Source of the DNA: Rhizobium phaseoli
GTDB lineage: Bacteria > Pseudomonadota > Alphaproteobacteria > Rhizobiales > Rhizobiaceae
Assembly: GCF_003985125.1 (NCBI RefSeq)
Contig: NZ_ML133569.1
Span: 248,001 to 312,000, forward strand
Direction: 5' to 3'
DNA length: 64,000 nucleotides
Shown: in pieces, positions 36,204-46,112 of the stretch
Position numbering within the stretch: the stretch's first letter is position 1
Layout of the letters: each line of letters begins with the position of its first letter
Notes under the pieces: generated by a model
The model's input: only the letters and a program-made list of their open reading frames with translations
What the model was told of the DNA's origin: nothing
The model's database searches: none
Position numbers and translations under genes: made by a program

Positions 36204-37436
36204 TCAGTCAGCCGAAGCAATGATCTCGGCGAAACGCTTCTGGGCGTCTTCCGGCGTCATCGACGGATTGGCGAAGAATTCGGAGAAGAGGTCTTCCTTC
36301 TGCTTCTGGCTGTCGGCCGAAAGCAGCTGGTCGGTGCCCTGGATCACGTTGCCCTTCGACAGGATATCGAGACCCTTCTTCATGCAATCATTGGCAGCGG
36401 CAAGATCGACGTCGCCACGAACCGGCAGCGAGCCCTTCTTCAGGTTGAAGGCAACTTGAGTCTTGGGATCGAGCAGGGTCTTGGCGAGCACGGCCTGCGC
36501 CTTGGATTTTTCCTCATCCTTCAGCAGCGGGAAGTAGAAGGCGTCACCGCCGGTCGAGATGATTTCGTTCACGCCGAGGCCCGGCAGGCAGGTATAGTCG
36601 GTACCGGCCTTCTGACCGGCGAGCGCGAATTCGCCCTGCGCCCAGTCGCCCATGATCTGACCGCCGGCCTTCCCCGTGATGACGAGGTTGGTGGCCTGGT
36701 TCCAATCCTGGACATTGGTGCCCTTGGACATACGGCGCGCATCGTCGGCGGCCTTGAAGACCTTAGCGATTTCAGGGCCGGCGGCAGCTTCCGCATCCTT
36801 GTCCTTAAAGACCTTGTTGAAGGTGTCCTTGCCGGCAATCGCCACCATCAGCACGTCGAAGGCGCCTGCAGCCTGCCACGGCTGACCGCCGACGGCGAGC
36901 GGAAGGATACCGGCCTTTTCGAGAGCCGGCGCGGCAGCGACGAATTCGTCCCAGTTCTTCGGAACCTCGACGCCGGCCTTCTTGAAGGCGGCGTTCGAAA
37001 GCCACAGCCACTGCCAGGAGTGGATGTTGACGGGAGCGCAATAGATTTTACCGTCGATGGTGCAGGAATCGAGCAGGCTCGACGGACGGATGATGTCCTT
37101 CCAGTGCTCGGCGGTCGCCACATCGGTCAGGTCGCGCATGAGGCCGGCCTGAACGAGCTCCTCGGCCTGGCGGCCATGGTTGAACTGCGTGGCGCCCATC
37201 GGATCGCCGCCGGTGATGCGGCTGATCATGATCGGACGGGCCGTACCGCCGGAACCGGCAATAGCGCCATCGACCCAGTGGTTGCCGGTGGCGTCGAAGG
37301 CCTTGGCCAGCTCGGCGACGGCCGCGGATTCGCCGCCGGATGTCCACCAGTGCGTGACTTCGAGATCGGTGGCGTTTGCGCTGATCGGAAGCGCGGCCGA
37401 AGCGGCAAGCAGTGCCGCCATCATACGAATTTTCAT
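36204..37436 (-). CDS. Sugar ABC transporter substrate-binding protein
   Basis: The 410-residue protein has a signal peptide (KIRMMAALLAASAALPIS, cleavage near ANA-TDL at about residue 22-23). The mature part starts LEVTHWWTSGGESAAVAELA, typical of CUT1 family 1 binding proteins. Several tryptophans (HSWQWLWLS) suggest sugar stacking. It is the first gene of the locus. Close relatives bind glucose/mannose or oligosaccharides; the enzymes downstream favour a mannoside or xyloside. Confidence 0.9.
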   Translation of the reverse strand: MKIRMMAALLAASAALPISANATDLEVTHWWTSGGESAAVAELAKAFDATGNHWVDGAIAGSGGTARPIMISRITGGDPMGATQFNHGRQAEELVQAGLMRDLTDVATAEHWKDIIRPSSLLDSCTIDGKIYCAPVNIHSWQWLWLSNAAFKKAGVEVPKNWDEFVAAAPALEKAGILPLAVGGQPWQAAGAFDVLMVAIAGKDTFNKVFKDKDAEAAAGPEIAKVFKAADDARRMSKGTNVQDWNQATNLVITGKAGGQIMGDWAQGEFALAGQKAGTDYTCLPGLGVNEIISTGGDAFYFPLLKDEEKSKAQAVLAKTLLDPKTQVAFNLKKGSLPVRGDVDLAAANDCMKKGLDILSKGNVIQGTDQLLSADSQKQKEDLFSEFFANPSMTPEDAQKRFAEIIASAD

Positions 37437-37889
37437 GAGTTCTCCTCCCTCACTGAAACGTTGCCGGAAAAACTTAGATCAATCGATTTCCCCACGCAAC
37501 TGCCCGCCTATAAATTTTTCGAGGAAGGCCGGAATTGCTACTTATGGCTGTTCGCCGCCATACCGTTTCACTCCTCATTCCGGCATTTTATTAAGCGATG
37601 CTGATAGGCACAATCATTTCATCATATTGAAATAACATGATTAATTCTGGGGTGACGATCTTCTGTTTGTTTTGCCCTTTTCGCTACTGCGGGAAAACGG
37701 GGCACAAATGGCGGATTCAACCTGTGGGAAGATTGCCGCAATGCACACAAGAAAAAACCCTCGACATTTCTACTGTATCGTTACAGATTGCATTCCTCAG
37801 GGAGGCGCGATTTTGGCAGGCGACGGGCTTACGGCGCTTGAAAAAGCCTCTATAAGCGACACCAATTCGCGCGGGGCAGGCCTACAGGC
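37437..37889. promoter_or_regulatory. Divergent control region between the importer operon and lacI-type gene
   Basis: This 453-base gene-free region must hold both promoters. AATCGATT (37481-37488) fits the LacI-family half-site pattern AANCGNTT near the importer start, and a related AAACGTT lies at about 37456. On the other side, CTGTA (37773-37777) and TACAG (37782-37786) form a palindrome. I see no real coding frame. Confidence 0.45.
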
Positions 37890-38933
37890 ATGGAAAGCAA
37901 GGGAAATTTCGGGAAAGCAGCATCGGTGCCGGCGGCGCGCGAGCGCCCGACATTGAAGACGATCGCCTTCATGACCGGCCTTGGCGTCACCACGGTCTCA
38001 CGTGCGCTGAAAGATGCACCTGATATCGGGGCCGAAACCAAGGAGCGGGTGCGCATGGTTGCCCGCCAGCTCGGCTACCAGCCGAACAGGGCGGGCGTGC
38101 GCCTGCGCACCGGCAAAACCAACGTCATCGCCCTCGTCCTCAGCATCGACGAGGAGATCATGGGCTTCTCGAGCCAGATGGTCTTCGGCATCTCCGAGGT
38201 CCTGTCCGGCACGCCCTATCATATCGTCGTCACGCCGCATTCCCACAGTAAGGATCCGATGCTGCCGGTGCGCTATATCCTCGAGACCGGCTCGGCCGAC
38301 GGTGTGATCATCTCGCGCATCGAGCCGGACGATCCGCGTGTACGGCTCTTGACCGAGCGCGGTATGCCCTTTGCCACGCATGGGCGCACCGATGCGGGTC
38401 TGACGCACCCCTTCCACGATTTCGACAACGAGGCCTTCGCCCATCAGGCGGTGGAGCGGCTGGTCAAACGCGGCCGGCGGCGCATCGCCCTGCTGCAGCC
38501 GCCGAGCAAGCTCACCTATTACGCCCATATCCGGATCGGCTTCCAGACAGGTCTGCACGATTACGGCGCCGAGGAAGTGCCGCTGCGCATCAACACCGAT
38601 GCGCCGCTCGCTGATATCCGCGACGTCGTCGAGGTGATGATGCGTTCGGCGAACGCCCCTGACGGCATCGTCTGTTCGGCCGGCAGCGCAGCGATCGCCG
38701 TCAATGCCGGCATCGAGGCCGCCGGCAAGGCACTGGGACGCGATCTCGACATGGTTTCCAAGCAATCGGTGCCGATCTTGAATTGGATCCGCCCGGAGAT
38801 CATCACCGCCCAGGAGGACGTGCGCCAGGCCGGCCGCGAAATGGCCAAGGCTGTCATCGCCCGCATCGACGGCGTGGAACCGGAACTGCTGCAGAGCATC
38901 AGCCAGCCGATTTGGCCGGAGAACGGCAGATAG
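37890..38933 (+). CDS. LacI-family transcriptional regulator of the sugar locus
   Basis: The 347-residue protein has the LacI headpiece: [20 protein letters not shown] at about residues 19-38, then [16 protein letters not shown] and the hinge [18 protein letters not shown]. The effector domain contains [16 protein letters not shown] and the conserved [10 protein letters not shown]. It is divergent from the importer operon and is most likely its repressor, released by an imported sugar. The exact inducer is unknown. Confidence 0.92.
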   Translation: MESKGNFGKAASVPAARERPTLKTIAFMTGLGVTTVSRALKDAPDIGAETKERVRMVARQLGYQPNRAGVRLRTGKTNVIALVLSIDEEIMGFSSQMVFGISEVLSGTPYHIVVTPHSHSKDPMLPVRYILETGSADGVIISRIEPDDPRVRLLTERGMPFATHGRTDAGLTHPFHDFDNEAFAHQAVERLVKRGRRRIALLQPPSKLTYYAHIRIGFQTGLHDYGAEEVPLRINTDAPLADIRDVVEVMMRSANAPDGIVCSAGSAAIAVNAGIEAAGKALGRDLDMVSKQSVPILNWIRPEIITAQEDVRQAGREMAKAVIARIDGVEPELLQSISQPIWPENGR

Positions 38934-39082
38934 GCGGGACTAAAGCGCCACTTCTTGCCTCCATCAACGCCGGCGGCCCGCCGTCTCCTTTCATTACGTC
39001 GGGAGTGCATTAATCTCTCCTCGGTTATTCCTGTGACCTCACGCTTCGCCCGCGAGGTGTCACAGGACTGATCGAGGGAAGG

Positions 39083-39901
39083 TTGGCAAAGCTCCAAAAA
39101 CGCTTGTCATCCGCGCGGCCCGAGAGTGCGCAATCGAAAGAAATACAAGGCGATTGTCCGGAAGATCGATCGGTCATCGATCTCCTGAAGGAGGATGAAC
39201 CCTACCCCAGGGATACCCGAGCCGGCATCGGCTCGAAAAAGCCAAGATTGCCCCGCATTTCAGGGACGCCACGGGGATTCGACAGGATGCAACAAGGCGG
39301 CGTGCCCTATTTCAGCCAATGGGAAACACCCGGTATGACGCTGCCGGTGCTTGCCGAGGGCTCGCAAGCCTTGCTCAGCGATCCGCTCTGGCGGCATTCG
39401 GGTGCCGGCACCGTTGAGGAATATGCACGCTGGGCCGTGAATCTCTGCGGCATGGCCTGCCTGAAAATGATCCTTGCCGCCCGCGGCGAGATCCATCCGA
39501 CCCTCGACCTCGCCCGGGCCTGTACCGCCTATGGCGGTTATGTCGTCAACGAGATCGATGCCTCGATCAAAGGACTGATCTACGCGCCCTTCGTGCGCTT
39601 CGTAGTCGAGCGTTTCGGGCTCGGCGCCGAGACCATGACCGGCGTCGAGACCTCGGCCATTCCCGACATCCTGTCGAAGCGCCGCTTCTTAATCGCCTCT
39701 GTGCATTCGGGAATCCGCTGGCCGGAGCGCCCGCCGCCGTCGAAGGGCGGTCACCTGGTGCTGGTGACGGCGGCAAGCAACGAGACGATCCGCTTCCACA
39801 ACCCATCCGGCCACGACGAGGCAAGCCAAGCCGATGTCAGGCTGCCGCTTGCCGTCTTCGACCGCTTTTTCGCCAATCGCGGCATATCGGTCGAGGCCTG
39901 A
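39083..39901 (+). CDS. C39-like papain-fold peptidase
   Basis: TTG 39083 with GAGGGAA just upstream gives 272 residues; an ATG at 39287 would remove the polar N-terminal 68 residues, which look disordered. The domain shows a catalytic cysteine in NLCGMACLKMILAARGE, histidine in SKGGHLVLVTAAS and a following asparagine in IRFHNPSGHDE, the C39 triad. There is no signal peptide or ABC transporter domain. The next gene, 34 bases on, is a D-Ala-D-Ala ligase homologue, so the pair probably works on a peptide together. Confidence 0.7.
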   Translation: MAKLQKRLSSARPESAQSKEIQGDCPEDRSVIDLLKEDEPYPRDTRAGIGSKKPRLPRISGTPRGFDRMQQGGVPYFSQWETPGMTLPVLAEGSQALLSDPLWRHSGAGTVEEYARWAVNLCGMACLKMILAARGEIHPTLDLARACTAYGGYVVNEIDASIKGLIYAPFVRFVVERFGLGAETMTGVETSAIPDILSKRRFLIASVHSGIRWPERPPPSKGGHLVLVTAASNETIRFHNPSGHDEASQADVRLPLAVFDRFFANRGISVEA

Positions 39902-39935
39902 CCCTTTTCAACACCAGATCGCTTCGGAGGCTTTC

Positions 39936-41012
39936 ATGACCCCGTCCCCAAACAGGCTGCGCATCGCCGTGCTCTTCGGCGGCCGCTCGGCCGAACATGA
40001 GGTTTCCATCCTTTCGGCGACCAATGTCATGGGCGCCCTGGCGCCCGAGAAATATAACGCCATTCCCATTTTCATCACCCGCGAGGGACAGTGGCTGCTC
40101 AGCAGCTTCGTGGACGGCGCCTTGGCGACACCATCATCCGGCACGGAAATCTGCCTCGTGCCGGGCGGACGTGGACGGGTGATGGCGATTCCGGCCGATG
40201 GGACGCCGTATGATTTGCCAGGGATCGATATCCTGTTCCCTGTGCTGCACGGCCCGTATGGCGAAGACGGATCGGTGCAGGGTCTGGCGGAGGTCGCCCG
40301 CGTGCCGCTCGCCGGCTGCGGCATCCTCGGCTCGGCCGCCGCACTCGACAAGGATATCGCCAAGCGCCTGCTGCGGGCAGCAGGCCTGCCGGTGGCGCGC
40401 GCCGTGACCATCCGTGCGGATGCCGCCCCTTCGCTGGCAACCCTCGAAAGCGAGCTCGGCCTGCCGCTCTTCATCAAACCGGCGCGCCAGGGATCGTCGG
40501 TCGGCGTCGCCAAGGTGCATGCCAGCCAGGAATTCGCGCCCGCCCTTGCCGAGGCCTTCCGCCACGATCACACGTTGCTGGCCGAAGAATTTGTTGCCGG
40601 CCGCGAGATCGAATTCAGCGTGCTGGAGGATGCGGCAGGCGAACTCTTCGTCTCCCGGCCGGGCGAGATCGTCCCGGCGGAAAGCCACGGCTTCTACAAT
40701 TACGATGCCAAATATATCGACGAGAACGGGGCGGCGCTGAAAGTGCCGGCCGAGCTGCCGCCGGACGTCGAGGCCGCCATGCGCGACATGGCCGCAGAGG
40801 CCTTCCGGGCTGTCGGCTGCGACGGCATGGCGCGTGTCGATTTCTTCCTGACATCGGACATGCGCTTCCTCATCAACGAGATCAACACCATCCCCGGCTT
40901 TACCGATATCAGCATGTACTCCAAGGCGATGGCGGCAAGCGGCGTCAGCTATGCCGAGGTCATCGACCGACTCGTCGATCACGGCATGGCGCGCGCCGGC
41001 CGGACAGGCTGA
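39936..41012 (+). CDS. ddl: D-alanine-D-alanine ligase family protein (ATP-grasp)
   Basis: ATG 39936 follows GGAGG. The 358-residue protein has the Ddl order: VLFGGRSAEHEVSILSATNV, FPVLHGPYGEDGSVQGL, IKPARQGSSVGVAKV and the metal site FLINEINTIPGFTDISMYS. It has about 50 residues more than the compact DdlB form, as in DdlA. It would ligate two D-alanines for cell-wall precursors, but its position outside the mur cluster and beside a C39-like peptidase leaves room for another dipeptide. Confidence 0.88.
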   Translation: MTPSPNRLRIAVLFGGRSAEHEVSILSATNVMGALAPEKYNAIPIFITREGQWLLSSFVDGALATPSSGTEICLVPGGRGRVMAIPADGTPYDLPGIDILFPVLHGPYGEDGSVQGLAEVARVPLAGCGILGSAAALDKDIAKRLLRAAGLPVARAVTIRADAAPSLATLESELGLPLFIKPARQGSSVGVAKVHASQEFAPALAEAFRHDHTLLAEEFVAGREIEFSVLEDAAGELFVSRPGEIVPAESHGFYNYDAKYIDENGAALKVPAELPPDVEAAMRDMAAEAFRAVGCDGMARVDFFLTSDMRFLINEINTIPGFTDISMYSKAMAASGVSYAEVIDRLVDHGMARAGRTG

Positions 41013-41048
41013 GGCGGCGCCTGATGTCAGCCATCGGCCTGACAAAGT

Positions 41049-41666
41049 TCAGCACTTGCGAAAGACACACCATTGGAAGGGCTGCCGGCCACCACCGGGC
41101 GTCGTGTGATCCTGGCACCACTCGCGTTCGAGCGTGAAAGCCGAAGAGAATGCCGTCGCAAGGGCAGCCGCATCATAACGCTGAACCGGCAAGCCGCTAC
41201 AGCGCTCCGGACCGTCCGGCGCGAAAGTGGCGATGATCACGATGCTGCCTGGCGACGTGCCAGCTTCGAGCGCGCGGCGATAAGCCAGCCGCTGTTCCGG
41301 CTCGGTGAGGAAGTGAAAGACGGCGCGGTCATGCCACAAATCGTACCGGCGCTCCGGTCGCCACACAGTGACATCGGCAATCACCCAGGCGATGCGGGCG
41401 GCCTCATCCCCGAGCCGCGCCTTGGCGACATCGAGCGCCGGCGCGGCGATGTCGAGAACGGTGAGATCGGACCACCCGCGTTCGACTAGACGGTCGACAA
41501 GGCTCGATGCGCCACCGCCGACATCGATCAGCGAGGTTGCGACCGGCAACTGCAGCGCGTCGAGCGCCCGCAGAGAAGGTTCGGGCGTCGGCTGATACCA
41601 ACTTACGCTGTCGGCAGCTTTCGTGCGGTAGACTGCGTCCCAATGTTCCCGTTTCGCGTCCGTCAT
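41049..41666 (-). CDS. Class I SAM-dependent methyltransferase
   Basis: The 205-residue protein opens HWDAVYRTKAADSVSWYQPTPE, then motif I SLIDVGGGASSLVDRL, motif post-I LTVLDIAAPALDVAKARLG and DLWHDRAVFHFLTEPEQR. This pattern is frequent in rhizobia next to unrelated genes. The C-terminus ends with a basic, tryptophan-containing tail (FQWCVFRKC). Substrate unknown. Confidence 0.85.
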   Translation of the reverse strand: MTDAKREHWDAVYRTKAADSVSWYQPTPEPSLRALDALQLPVATSLIDVGGGASSLVDRLVERGWSDLTVLDIAAPALDVAKARLGDEAARIAWVIADVTVWRPERRYDLWHDRAVFHFLTEPEQRLAYRRALEAGTSPGSIVIIATFAPDGPERCSGLPVQRYDAAALATAFSSAFTLEREWCQDHTTPGGGRQPFQWCVFRKC

Positions 41667-41897
41667 CGCTCCGTTGTCCTTGCCGCCGATATGAGTGATG
41701 AAAATGTAGGAACTGAGATGTCAGTAACCAATGTCCGGACGTGTCACAGCGAAGTGGCGTAGACGAGAGCGACCGGATCGGGTTCGAGGTTCGGTAATTT
41801 TAAGGATCATCCCGGCGCCCGCAACGCAACTCCGAATGCCGGCGGTTCGAAGACTGCGGGCAATGCAAAGTTGACGAAAGACCGAGGGGCAAGCGAA

Positions 41898-41923
41898 AAA
41901 GCCCGGCGCGAGGGCCGGGCTTT
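41898..41923 (-). terminator. Rho-independent terminator of gnd
   Basis: AAAGCCCGGC (41898-41907) and GCCGGGCTTT (41914-41923) make a perfect 10-base stem with a 6-base loop. On the minus strand it ends in five T and lies 26 bases after the gnd stop codon. Confidence 0.85.
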
Positions 41924-41948
41924 CCCTTAATCTTCTGCTTGGCAAACC

Positions 41949-43379
41949 TCAGAAGGTCGCCGCGCCGCTGCCCCAGGGGCCGTGGTGGAAATCCTTACCA
42001 TCGAGACGGTCGAAGCCGTGGGCGCCGAAGAAGTCGCGCTGGGCCTGGATGAGGTTTGCCGTGCCCCTGCCCTGGCGGTAGGCGTCGAAATAGGTGAGCG
42101 CCGATGTCAGCGCCGGCACCGGCAGGCCGGCGGAAATTGCCGCGGCGACGACGCGGCGCAGCGCGGGAATCGATTCCTTGACCATTTCCGAGAAGGCGGG
42201 CGTGACGATCAGGTTCGCAGCGTCTGGAGCCTTGGTGAAGGCCGAGGTGATCTCATCGAGGAACTGCGAGCGGATGATGCAGCCGGCACGCCAGATCCTG
42301 GCAATCGTCGGCATCGGCAGCGACCAGTTGAACTCGCGCGAGGCTTCCGCCATCACGGCGAAGCCCTGCGCATAGGCGCCGATCTTGGCGGCAAACAGCG
42401 CCAGTTCCAGATCCTTGTTGAGTTCGGGACCGTAAGCGATCGGGAAGGATGCCGCCTGCGTGCCGAAGATCTTTTCGGCGGCTTCGCGCTGCGATTTCAT
42501 CGAGGAAAGGCTGCGGGCGGCGACCGCGGCTTCGATTGCCGTTGCCGGAATGCCCATGTTCTGCGCTTCAATGGCCGACCATTTGCCGGTGCCCTTCTGG
42601 CCGGCCTTGTCGAGGATCATGTCGACCATCGGGCCGCCGGAAACCGGATCGGTCGCGGCAAGCACCTTCTCGGAAATCTCGATCAGGTAGGAGTTCAGCC
42701 GGCCCTTGTTCCACTCGCCGAAGATGCCGGAGATGTCGGAGGCACTCTTGCCGAGACCGTCGCGCAGGATGCCGTAGATTTCGGCGATCATCTGCATGTC
42801 GGCATATTCGATGCCGTTATGAATGGTCTTGACGAAATGGCCGGCGCCGTCATTGCCGAGCCAGGCGACGCAGGGCTCGTCATTGTAGCGGGCGGCAATC
42901 GAGGTCAGCACCTTCTCGACGCGCTTCCAGGACTCTTCGGTGCCGCCGACCATGATCGACGGGCCGTGGCGCGCACCTTCCTCGCCGCCGGAAACACCCA
43001 TGCCGATGAAGGTGAGATCAGTATCCTTGAGGCGGCCGAAGCGGGCGACGGTGTCGCGGAAATTGGCGTTGCCGGCGTCGATCATGATGTCGCCCTTGGA
43101 CAGATGCGGGCGCAATGCCTCCATCTGCTGATCGACGGCGTCGCCGGCCTTGATCATGATGATGATCGGCCGCGGCGGCCGGATCGCATCGACGAACTCT
43201 TCGATGGTCTTGCAGGGAATGATCTGCTTTTTCAGATCGCCGGCGCTTTCGTAGAATTCGTCGGTTTTCTCAGGCGTGCGGTTGAACACCGCAATTTTAT
43301 TGCCTTTCTCCGCGATGTTGAGCGCCAGGTTGGAGCCCATGACCGCAAGGCCGATCAGTCCGATTTCTGCCTTTTCCAC
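41949..43379 (-). CDS. gnd: 6-phosphogluconate dehydrogenase, decarboxylating
   Basis: GTG 43379 with GGAGG 6 bases upstream gives 476 residues, the usual length; the open frame runs on upstream without a start signal. It oxidises 6-phosphogluconate to ribulose 5-phosphate with NADP. Motifs are IGLAVMGSNLALNIAEKG, the substrate site GMGVSGGEEGARHGPSIM, and the signature GAGHFVKTIHNGIEYADMQ with the catalytic lysine. The C-terminal tail HHGPWG is complete. It is a single-gene unit ending at a clear terminator. Confidence 0.96.
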   Translation of the reverse strand: MEKAEIGLIGLAVMGSNLALNIAEKGNKIAVFNRTPEKTDEFYESAGDLKKQIIPCKTIEEFVDAIRPPRPIIIMIKAGDAVDQQMEALRPHLSKGDIMIDAGNANFRDTVARFGRLKDTDLTFIGMGVSGGEEGARHGPSIMVGGTEESWKRVEKVLTSIAARYNDEPCVAWLGNDGAGHFVKTIHNGIEYADMQMIAEIYGILRDGLGKSASDISGIFGEWNKGRLNSYLIEISEKVLAATDPVSGGPMVDMILDKAGQKGTGKWSAIEAQNMGIPATAIEAAVAARSLSSMKSQREAAEKIFGTQAASFPIAYGPELNKDLELALFAAKIGAYAQGFAVMAEASREFNWSLPMPTIARIWRAGCIIRSQFLDEITSAFTKAPDAANLIVTPAFSEMVKESIPALRRVVAAAISAGLPVPALTSALTYFDAYRQGRGTANLIQAQRDFFGAHGFDRLDGKDFHHGPWGSGAATF

Positions 43380-43609
43380 GACAAACCTCCGATGTGTCAT
43401 TTGGACCGGTGTTGTGGCACTGTCTCGCTCAAACGGCAAGTCTGCCAAGGGTCTAATCGGTTCGCAAAAGCCAATGAAATGAAGCTTCCAATGCCGGCTT
43501 GTCCGACAAGCTGCCATCTGATCGGCAGGCAGCGATGTGGTGTGACCTACCCTTGGCGCATCTGTAATGACCTGTCTCATGGTATCATAGGCCGTTCGGG
43601 AGATGTCGT

Positions 43610-44401
43610 GTGGCAACGGAAAAGCGAAACGGTGGAATTCTCCTGGCGGCCCGCGCCGGCCGCTATCGCGAATATGCGCCGCCGCCGGCGCTGCGGCGCC
43701 ATTTCAGCCGGCTCTGGTTGCATTCGCTTCACGATGGACCGCCGGCAACGATGGCGATCGTCCCGGACGGCTACTGCGATCTGCTCTGGATCGGCGGCCG
43801 GCTCGTCGTTGCCGGGCCTGACAGGACGGCGGCCTTTCCCCTCGTCCGGCCGGGAACGACCGTCATTGGTGCGCGGTTTGCACCGGGCGCCGCCGCACCC
43901 TGGCTGAAAACGCCGCTCTCGGCGCTGGTCGGCTGCTCGGTGCGACTTAGCGATATCGGTTGGACGGACACGACCGATTTTGAGGCGCGGCTGCAAGATT
44001 GTCCCGACGCTGCGGACGCGATGGCGTTGTTCGCCCGACTGCTCGAAGAGGCCGCGCGCGAGGAGGAGGAGCCCGCCGCCGACGCTGCGGTGATCTTTGC
44101 CGCCGCCGACAGCGGTTGCCCTTCGCCCAGCCTGCGCCACCGGCTCGACATCAGCGAAAGACAGCTGCGCCGCCGCTGCCACCAGCATTTCGGCTACGGC
44201 GCCAAGACGCTGGAACGCATCCGCCGATTCCAGCGTTTCCTCGACTTCTGCCGCAGATCGCACGCGATGCCACTGGCCCAACTTGCACTGGAAGCGGGCT
44301 TTGCCGATCAAGCCCACATGACGCGCGAGGTCGGCGAACTCTCATGCCTGACGCCCGCCGTCATTCTTGATCAGCTCAACGCGCGGGAAATGCCGGACTG
44401 A
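43610..44401 (+). CDS. AraC-family transcriptional regulator
   Basis: The start is GTG 43610; no better ATG is visible. The 263-residue protein has an N-terminal DUF6597-like sensor part (YAPPPALRRHFSRLWLHSL, MAIVPDGYCDLLWIGG) and a C-terminal AraC DNA-binding domain: SERQLRRRCHQHFGYGAKTLERI, FQRFLDF, and the second helix-turn-helix LALEAGFADQAHMTREV. It is divergent from gnd and upstream of the SRPBCC and VOC genes, which it may control. Confidence 0.87.
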   Translation: MATEKRNGGILLAARAGRYREYAPPPALRRHFSRLWLHSLHDGPPATMAIVPDGYCDLLWIGGRLVVAGPDRTAAFPLVRPGTTVIGARFAPGAAAPWLKTPLSALVGCSVRLSDIGWTDTTDFEARLQDCPDAADAMALFARLLEEAAREEEEPAADAAVIFAAADSGCPSPSLRHRLDISERQLRRRCHQHFGYGAKTLERIRRFQRFLDFCRRSHAMPLAQLALEAGFADQAHMTREVGELSCLTPAVILDQLNAREMPD

Positions 44402-44470
44402 CCGTTTTGTTCAAGACGCCGCGGGTCGGGCTGTTATTCTCGCTCGACCAAGATCAAGGACCTGCAAGCC

Positions 44471-44869
44471 ATGTCGACTATGCCCGCAAGAATCATCCAC
44501 CGATCGATCGAGCGTGACTGGCGCGACGTCTACGACTTCGCCGGCAAGCCGGAGAACATGCCGCTCTGGGCCTCCGGCCTTGCGACCGGTCTCGAGCCCA
44601 ATGGCGCCGACTGGATCGCCCATGGCCCCCTCGGCACCATCAAGGTCAGCTTCGTGCCCGCCAATGAATTCGGCGTGATCGACCATACGGTGACGATCGA
44701 ATCCGGTCTCAGGGTCTATAATGCGTTGCGCATCGTGCCGAACGGCGATGGTTGCGAGATCATGTTTACGCTGCTGCGCCTGCCCGGCATGACCGACGCG
44801 CAGTTTTCCGCCGATGCCGCCCATGTCGAGAAGGACCTCGCCATGCTGAAAGCCCTGATGGAGAGATAG
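44471..44869 (+). CDS. SRPBCC-family (polyketide-cyclase-like) protein
   Basis: The 132-residue protein starts ARIIHRSIERDWRDVYDFAG and shows the START-like groove strands: ADWIAHGPLGTIKVSFV, VIDHTVTIESGL and CEIMFTLLRLPGM, with a C-terminal helix. It lies directly against the VOC gene, the stop and next ATG being adjacent, so they are one operon. A small ligand-binding role is likely; no substrate can be named. Confidence 0.82.
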   Translation: MSTMPARIIHRSIERDWRDVYDFAGKPENMPLWASGLATGLEPNGADWIAHGPLGTIKVSFVPANEFGVIDHTVTIESGLRVYNALRIVPNGDGCEIMFTLLRLPGMTDAQFSADAAHVEKDLAMLKALMER

Positions 44870-45229
44870 ATGGCCGATAAGTCAGAAAACCACGACCGCC
44901 GCATCGATCATGTCGAGTTCAACGTCGCCGACATCGCTGCCGCCAAGGCCTTTTATGGCTCGGCCTTCGGCTGGCGTTTCACCGATTACGGGCCGAACTA
45001 TTGCGAATTCGATGATGGCCGTTTGAAGGGCGGCTTTACCGATTTCGGACCTGTGCGGCCAGGAGGGCCGCTTGTGGTCGTCTACGCCAATGATCTGGAG
45101 GAGGTGCTGACGTCGGTCGAAAGGGCCGGCGGCACGATCTGCCGGCCGATCACCGATTTTCCGGGCGGCCGCCGCTTCCATTTCCTCGATCGAGACGGTT
45201 ACGAGCTCGCCGTCTGGGCGACTGCATAG
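44870..45229 (+). CDS. VOC-family protein (glyoxalase/bleomycin-resistance fold)
   Basis: The 119-residue protein has two beta-alpha-beta-beta-beta modules: RIDHVEFNVADIAAAKAFYG with FGWRFTDYG, and PLVVVYANDLEEVLTSVERA with RRFHFLDRDGYELAVW. The H in IDHVEF and the E in ELAVW occupy metal-ligand positions. It is translated right after the SRPBCC gene. Confidence 0.88.
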   Translation: MADKSENHDRRIDHVEFNVADIAAAKAFYGSAFGWRFTDYGPNYCEFDDGRLKGGFTDFGPVRPGGPLVVVYANDLEEVLTSVERAGGTICRPITDFPGGRRFHFLDRDGYELAVWATA

Positions 45230-45235
45230 GTTCGA

Positions 45236-45946
45236 TCACCGATCCATCACGATCAGAGCACCGATCACCGTGCCGCCGGCATCGCGCAGCGGCGACATGC
45301 GACAGCGCGCCTGCCGCGATGGGCCAGCGCCGGCTGCCCGCTCATAGGTGTAGTCGATCTGCTCGCCGGCAAAGCACGCATCCAGCTTATGTTTAGCGCA
45401 TCCGGCAAAGCGTTCTTCGCTGATGAATTCGGATATATGGTGGCCGATGAGATCCATCGGCCTTCTGTCGAGATGAGCGCTGTTGGCCGCATTGGAATAG
45501 AGATAGCGATAGTCCCTGGTCAGCACCGCCACCCGATCCGGCAGGCTTTCGAGGATCGCCGCATTGAGAAATTGGCCGTTGTCGGTGTCGGGCACATAGG
45601 CCGCCGGCGGCTCGATGCGCACATCCTGCGGTGAAGGCAGCCGCCAGTCCGGCCCATGAGTGCCGAAATAGCCATCAAGCAGGCAGGACAGCACCGCCGT
45701 ATGTTCTCGGACGCTGGCGCTGTCATCGGCATCACGGGCGATGAGATGGCTCACGAACTGCAGCTGCATATACACTTCCAGCAGATTCGCTGCCCGGCAT
45801 GCCAGGATCGCCTCGACCAGCGGCTCGACATGCCGGTCGAGCGACATGACGCGCTGATCGTCGCCGAGGCGTATGGCTTCCTCTATTTGCGCGCAACGCA
45901 AGGAAAAGGCTCGAAAAAGCTCCTGCAAGACGCCTCCCACTCCCAT
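45236..45946 (-). CDS. PAS-domain protein without output domain
   Basis: I choose ATG 45946; a GTG at 45988 is an alternative. The 236-residue protein has an N-terminal helical part with many charged residues (AFSLRCAQIEEAIRLGDDQR) and a C-terminal PAS domain: AAILESLPDRVAVLTRDYRYLY, NAANSAHLDRRPMDLIGHHI, then RCRMSPLRDAGGTVIGALIVM. It has no kinase or diguanylate cyclase domain, so it may act by binding another protein. It converges on the VOC gene. Confidence 0.75.
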   Translation of the reverse strand: MGVGGVLQELFRAFSLRCAQIEEAIRLGDDQRVMSLDRHVEPLVEAILACRAANLLEVYMQLQFVSHLIARDADDSASVREHTAVLSCLLDGYFGTHGPDWRLPSPQDVRIEPPAAYVPDTDNGQFLNAAILESLPDRVAVLTRDYRYLYSNAANSAHLDRRPMDLIGHHISEFISEERFAGCAKHKLDACFAGEQIDYTYERAAGAGPSRQARCRMSPLRDAGGTVIGALIVMDR

Positions 45947-46112
45947 TGTCCAAGCGGTGTGCCCAATAACCGATAAGGCTGCATGCACGAAAATGCGCCT
46001 TGCGGTAGATTTTACTCACGGCCTGGTGGTGACGGGTAACATGAAGTGTACTCGGTTTCAATTCGAGAGCACCTGCCGCTTTTCACCGCTGATAAATGGG
46101 GGGTGGACCTTC

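Noticed and set aside
37672..37956. 94-codon frame in front of the LacI gene
   Set aside because: No ribosome binding site, overlaps the lacI-type start region, and the peptide has no recognisable features.
41982..43907. 641-codon open frame on the plus strand
   Set aside because: Antisense to gnd and running into the AraC gene in another frame. No motif is recognisable.
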